NCBI RefSeq assembly: GCF_039531105.1
Contig: NZ_BAAAPK010000001.1
Span: 2,542,001-2,606,000 of the forward strand
DNA: 64,000 bases
Reading direction: 5' to 3'
Origin: Microbacterium lacus
Lineage (GTDB): Bacteria; Actinomycetota; Actinomycetes; Actinomycetales; Microbacteriaceae
Every line of letters starts with the position of its first letter. The stretch's first letter is position 1. This document shows, piece by piece, positions 61,064 to 64,000 of the stretch. Under the pieces are notes generated by a model. That model saw nothing but the letters and a program-made list of their open reading frames with translations, was not told where the DNA came from and did not search any database. The translations under genes and the position numbers were made by a program.

Positions 61064-62191
61064 ATGGGCTACATCACCCCGTACGAGACGGCGAAGGGCC
61101 GCCGCTACCGCGTGCGCTATCGCAAGCCGGATCACACCGAGACGCAGAAGCGCGGCTTCACGACGATGCGTGAAGCCGCAGCTCTATCTCTCCATGGTCA
61201 CAGTGTCCAAGTCGAAGGGCGAGTACATCGACCCGTCCTCGTCGCGGGTTCCGGTCCGCATGTTCGCCGTAGGCTGCGTTCGAAGCAGCCGCCCATGTCG
61301 AAGCCGTCGTACTACACGACGCTCGAGCAATCGTGGCGCAATCACGTCGCTCCGATGTGGGCAGATCGGGAGATCTGGTCGATCAGGCGATCTGAAGTCC
61401 AGGACTGGGTATCAGAGCTCGCAACGCAGAAGTCGCGCACCGTCGTCCTTCGCGCTCTGGGGGTCCTCGCCGGCATCCTCGATGTCGCCATCGACGATCG
61501 GCGATTGACGAACAATCCGGCCCGCCATATTCGCAATCTGCCTCGCAATGGTCCGGGCAAGCGCCGCGTCTACCTCTCGCACGACCAGGTGGCGACGCTG
61601 GCCGCGTGCTCGGCGCATCCGACCATGGTCCTGACGCTGGCGTATACAGGCCTGCGCTGGGGCGAGGCGACGGGACTGCGCGTGCGCAGCGTGAATCGGT
61701 TGCGTCGCCGCTTTGTCATTGAGGAGAACGCGGTGATGATCGCCTACGAGATCCATGTCGGCACTCCCAAGACGCACGAGCGGCGCTCGGTTCCGTACCC
61801 GCCGCGGCTCGCTCCGATGATCGAGGAAGCTTGCGCGGGCAAGGGTCCGGAAGGGCTGCTCTTCGGCGACGGGGTCAACCACATGCGCAACTCTGGCAGC
61901 CAAGGCTGGTTCGCGAACGCGGTGAAGCGCGCGCAGGCAATCGACCCGTCGATTCCGCAGCTCACTCCGCACGACCTCCGTCACACGGCCGCATCGCTCG
62001 CCATCAGCTCGGGCGCGAACGTGAAGGCTGTGCAGCGGATGCTCGGGCATGCGTCGGCAGCGATGACTCTCGACACCTACGCCGATCTCTTCGACGACGA
62101 TTTGGATGCCGTCGCGCAGCGGCTCAACGACGCCATGCCGCTCGTCGCCCTGCCGGCAGGACCGCAGACCCGCTATGCCCGGCCGCATTAG
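61064..62191 (+). CDS. int: Tyrosine recombinase (integrase) with two compensating frameshifts
   Basis: 375 aa from the ATG at 61064 with GGAGG six bases before it; the frame is open from 61010. The catalytic domain is complete: Arg in YTGLRWGEATG (about 196), Lys in GTPKTHERR (about 236), HDLRHTAA (about 302), LGH (about 327) and the nucleophile Tyr in LDTYADLF (about 338). The N-terminal arm fits the actinobacterial integrase pattern except for codons between about 61,175 and 61,280. There the family-like sequence (LYLSMVTVSKSKGEYIDPSS) is in another frame, so this ORF reads scrambled residues for roughly 33 codons before returning. It is the island's likely integrase, possibly impaired. 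Confidence 0.85.
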   Translation: MGYITPYETAKGRRYRVRYRKPDHTETQKRGFTTMREAAALSLHGHSVQVEGRVHRPVLVAGSGPHVRRRLRSKQPPMSKPSYYTTLEQSWRNHVAPMWADREIWSIRRSEVQDWVSELATQKSRTVVLRALGVLAGILDVAIDDRRLTNNPARHIRNLPRNGPGKRRVYLSHDQVATLAACSAHPTMVLTLAYTGLRWGEATGLRVRSVNRLRRRFVIEENAVMIAYEIHVGTPKTHERRSVPYPPRLAPMIEEACAGKGPEGLLFGDGVNHMRNSGSQGWFANAVKRAQAIDPSIPQLTPHDLRHTAASLAISSGANVKAVQRMLGHASAAMTLDTYADLFDDDLDAVAQRLNDAMPLVALPAGPQTRYARPH

Positions 62192-62342
62192 CCGCAATCC
62201 ATCACCGCCACGGCGACAGCAAGGTCCGGCCGCAATGACCTCTCGGGCGGGTAGGGCGGCCGTGCACTGCTGATGTGCTCCACATACGGCGCAGCGCTGT
62301 CTTGCTGGCTTGCCCACCGAGTTTGACCGGGAAATCCCGACG

Positions 62343-62813
62343 TCAGCCGTCCTTTAGATCACGTAGTACTTCCAGCACGTGCTCGCCGTACCGGGCGAGG
62401 TCGAGGCTGGTCGCGTCTTCCCGAAACGCAAGCGTCCCGCGCGGATCGATGACGAAGGTGTGCCGAGCAGCTCGATCGCTCGACTCTTCCTCGCCTGTGC
62501 GGTCAACGCCATAAGCGGCGCCCGCCTCTCGGGTAGGGTCCGACAGGAGCCGGTACCGCAGGCCCTTGTCACAGGCGAAGCTATCGTTCTTTTCCGCGGG
62601 GTCGAATGAAGCACCGAGAACAACCGTGCCGTCACGCGTGATGGCGTCAAGGCTCGCTTCTATGGACGATGCCTGGCGTGAGCATCCGGGCGTGTTTGCC
62701 TCCGGGTACCACCACAGCACAACCCACGACCCTCGAAAGTCGGCGACGGTCACGGAGGAGCCGTCCTGATCGTAGAACGTGCAGTGCGGTGCGGGTTCAC
62801 CGATTGTGGTCAT
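62343..62813 (-). CDS. Bcp/AhpC-TSA-family peroxiredoxin
   Basis: 156 aa. A thiol peroxidase reducing peroxides with thioredoxin-like partners. Fold markers are VADFRGSWVVLWWYPEANTP, then GCSRQASS with the peroxidatic Cys (TPGCS in place of the more usual TPGCT) and the HTFVIDPRGTLAF strand. No resolving Cys is obvious five residues later as in typical Bcp, so it is probably a 1-Cys or atypical form. It lies 34 bases behind the regulator gene on the same strand and may be expressed with it. This looks like chromosomal sequence to the right of the island. Confidence 0.85.
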   Translation of the reverse strand: MTTIGEPAPHCTFYDQDGSSVTVADFRGSWVVLWWYPEANTPGCSRQASSIEASLDAITRDGTVVLGASFDPAEKNDSFACDKGLRYRLLSDPTREAGAAYGVDRTGEEESSDRAARHTFVIDPRGTLAFREDATSLDLARYGEHVLEVLRDLKDG

Positions 62814-62847
62814 TTGACTTCCATTTCAGCAACTGATGAGGAACCGG

Positions 62848-63999
62848 CTAGGACTTCGCCAGAGTCAGACCGTCAGGCAATTGCAGCACCCACCAGAATT
62901 CGACAAGGGTCTTGGTCTCGCGCATTGACACACCCAGGATTGACTCGACCTTTGTCAGACGGTAGCGCACGCTGTTGACGTGCAGAGCGAGAGCGTCAGC
63001 AGTGACATCGACCTGGCAGTCGTTCTCAATGAAGCACCGGACGGTCTCGAGGAGCGTGTCACCGTACTCGCCGAGTCGGCGCAAAGGCTGGAGATACGTC
63101 GCCGTGGTCACGTCGGCGATGTCGCGGTCACCCATGATCGATGCAACGATGCCAAGCGACTCGAGGCTCTGCACCCCTGCGATGCCGGCGATCTTCGCCG
63201 CGTTGAACGCCCGGGTAGCACGTCGGAACGCCGACGGCAGCGATGAGATCTGCACGGGGCCCGAGACACCGATTCGGCCGCTGCCTCCCGTGACCGGGGG
63301 TGCGATGGCGAAACCGCACACCTCACCACCGGTGACCGCTGAAACCCCTCGGCGTCCGGCACCCTGACCGGCGAGTCCCAGCCGCTCCTCGAAATCGGCG
63401 TAATCCTCGTTGGTGCCGACCTGGGCTCTGAATGCCCAGTAGTCGGCGGCACTGTCAAGACCGTATGCACCGAGGCGGTTAAAGGCGTCGACCTCCTCGG
63501 CGGAGCCTGTCAGGATGCTCCACACGAACTCGTCTTGCTGGGAGCGTAGCCTGGCCTGATTAGCGATCTCGGCGTTGAAGTAACCGGCGCTGAAGTCGAG
63601 GAGCGCACGGCTCATGGTCTCAGCGATGCCATTGAAGCCGGCGATGACGAAGATTTCGTCGATGTCGTCAGCCGTGGCCTGCTCTCGCAGGCACTCCATC
63701 GCGAGGTGACGGAGCCCGTGCACCAGATTCAGGCTCTCAGACAGCGACTGTCCAGAATTCGCGGCGCGTTCCCCGAACAACGCAGCCTCTTCCCAAGCCA
63801 CCACGGTGCGGTCGCGGGTGCTCTCGATGCACGCCTCGAGTAGCTGGTCCCACACCGACGCAAGCTGGTCGTCGTCGACATCTGCGACGACGGCCAGCTC
63901 GGCCAGTTCGGTCTCGACCCGTGCGGAGACCGAGGCGACGTCGCGGCCGCGAATGCGCGACAACACCTCTACGAACTGCTCGCGATGTGAGTCGATCAT
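62848..63999 (-). CDS. PucR/CdaR-family transcriptional regulator
   Basis: 383 aa, complete at the ATG at 63999 or starting just outside the window. The C-terminal PucR helix-turn-helix is clear: VDVTADALALHVNSVRYRLT and KVESILGVSM, preceded by YLQPLRRLGEYGDTLLETVR. The middle carries a GGDEF-like/CdaR sensing region, and the N-terminus is helical. Such regulators respond to purines, sugar acids or amino-acid signals; the target here is unknown. Confidence 0.85.
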   Translation of the reverse strand: MIDSHREQFVEVLSRIRGRDVASVSARVETELAELAVVADVDDDQLASVWDQLLEACIESTRDRTVVAWEEAALFGERAANSGQSLSESLNLVHGLRHLAMECLREQATADDIDEIFVIAGFNGIAETMSRALLDFSAGYFNAEIANQARLRSQQDEFVWSILTGSAEEVDAFNRLGAYGLDSAADYWAFRAQVGTNEDYADFEERLGLAGQGAGRRGVSAVTGGEVCGFAIAPPVTGGSGRIGVSGPVQISSLPSAFRRATRAFNAAKIAGIAGVQSLESLGIVASIMGDRDIADVTTATYLQPLRRLGEYGDTLLETVRCFIENDCQVDVTADALALHVNSVRYRLTKVESILGVSMRETKTLVEFWWVLQLPDGLTLAKS

Positions 64000-64000
64000 C

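Noticed and set aside
1..64000. CRISPR arrays, rRNA or complete tRNA genes
   Set aside because: No regularly spaced repeats, no cas genes, and no complete tRNA or rRNA pattern seen on either strand.

Overview
The window reads as the chromosome of a high-GC actinobacterium, most likely Microbacteriaceae (Microbacterium-like). The basis is strong G/C preference at third codon positions, frequent GTG/TTG starts, an excalibur-domain remnant and a TrwC-type relaxase of actinobacterial style. This is inference from style and families; no 16S or marker gene is present.

Left flank (1-3.6 kb): ordinary chromosomal metabolism. A LacI-type regulator precedes a nitrilase-superfamily amidase/formamidase and a Gfo/Idh/MocA oxidoreductase that look co-transcribed. 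A perfect 20-bp palindrome, probably the LacI-family operator, lies in front of the amidase, and a strong hairpin closes the unit.

From about 3.6 to 62.2 kb the window looks like one large integrated mobile/defence island. Its left end has a noncoding stretch with repeated TGAGCA-type half-sites, an HTH-tailed protein, a small excisionase-like HTH protein and an intact IS481-family element with an apparent target duplication. Next come a RelA/SpoT-domain protein with an OLD-family ATPase/TOPRIM nuclease (6.6-10 kb, candidate antiphage pair) and a 10-20.5 kb patchwork of small membrane, lipoprotein and hypothetical genes. That patchwork is punctuated by a dispersed GATCCCTAA-type repeat and interrupted by an IS30-family element. 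A Hachiman system (hamA-hamB, 20.8-23.8 kb) follows, then three cargo genes (P-loop kinase, stand-alone gyrase-A-like fragment, Nudix hydrolase), a TrwC/MobF relaxase-helicase (25.6-28.3 kb) and two unknown genes.

The core of the island (30.9-58.8 kb) is a DISARM-related locus in two divergent, tightly overlapping operons. The minus-strand operon is GHKL(sacsin-like)-ATPase/SF2 helicase - drmA - drmB (DUF1998) - alpha/beta hydrolase with a glycine/alanine-rich hydrophobic region. The plus-strand operon is drmD-like SNF2 helicase - adenine-specific methylase (DrmMI/PglX-like) - a 2111-aa helicase with Zn/DUF1998-like and nuclease-like parts (DruE-like) - UvrD-like helicase with a RelE-like N-terminus. 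The phospholipase-D gene drmC is absent; the hydrolase is in its place. Immediately beyond are a wHTH-like protein, a Vsr-type endonuclease and a C5-cytosine methyltransferase.

The right end has a tyrosine recombinase (61.1-62.2 kb) with all catalytic residues but two compensating frameshifts in the N-terminal part. Chromosomal-looking genes resume with a Bcp-type peroxiredoxin and a PucR-family regulator.

The most promising undescribed items are the composite DISARM-related array, the RelA/SpoT-OLD pair, the apparent recognition-domain mosaicism of the methylase and the dispersed repeat in the accessory block.
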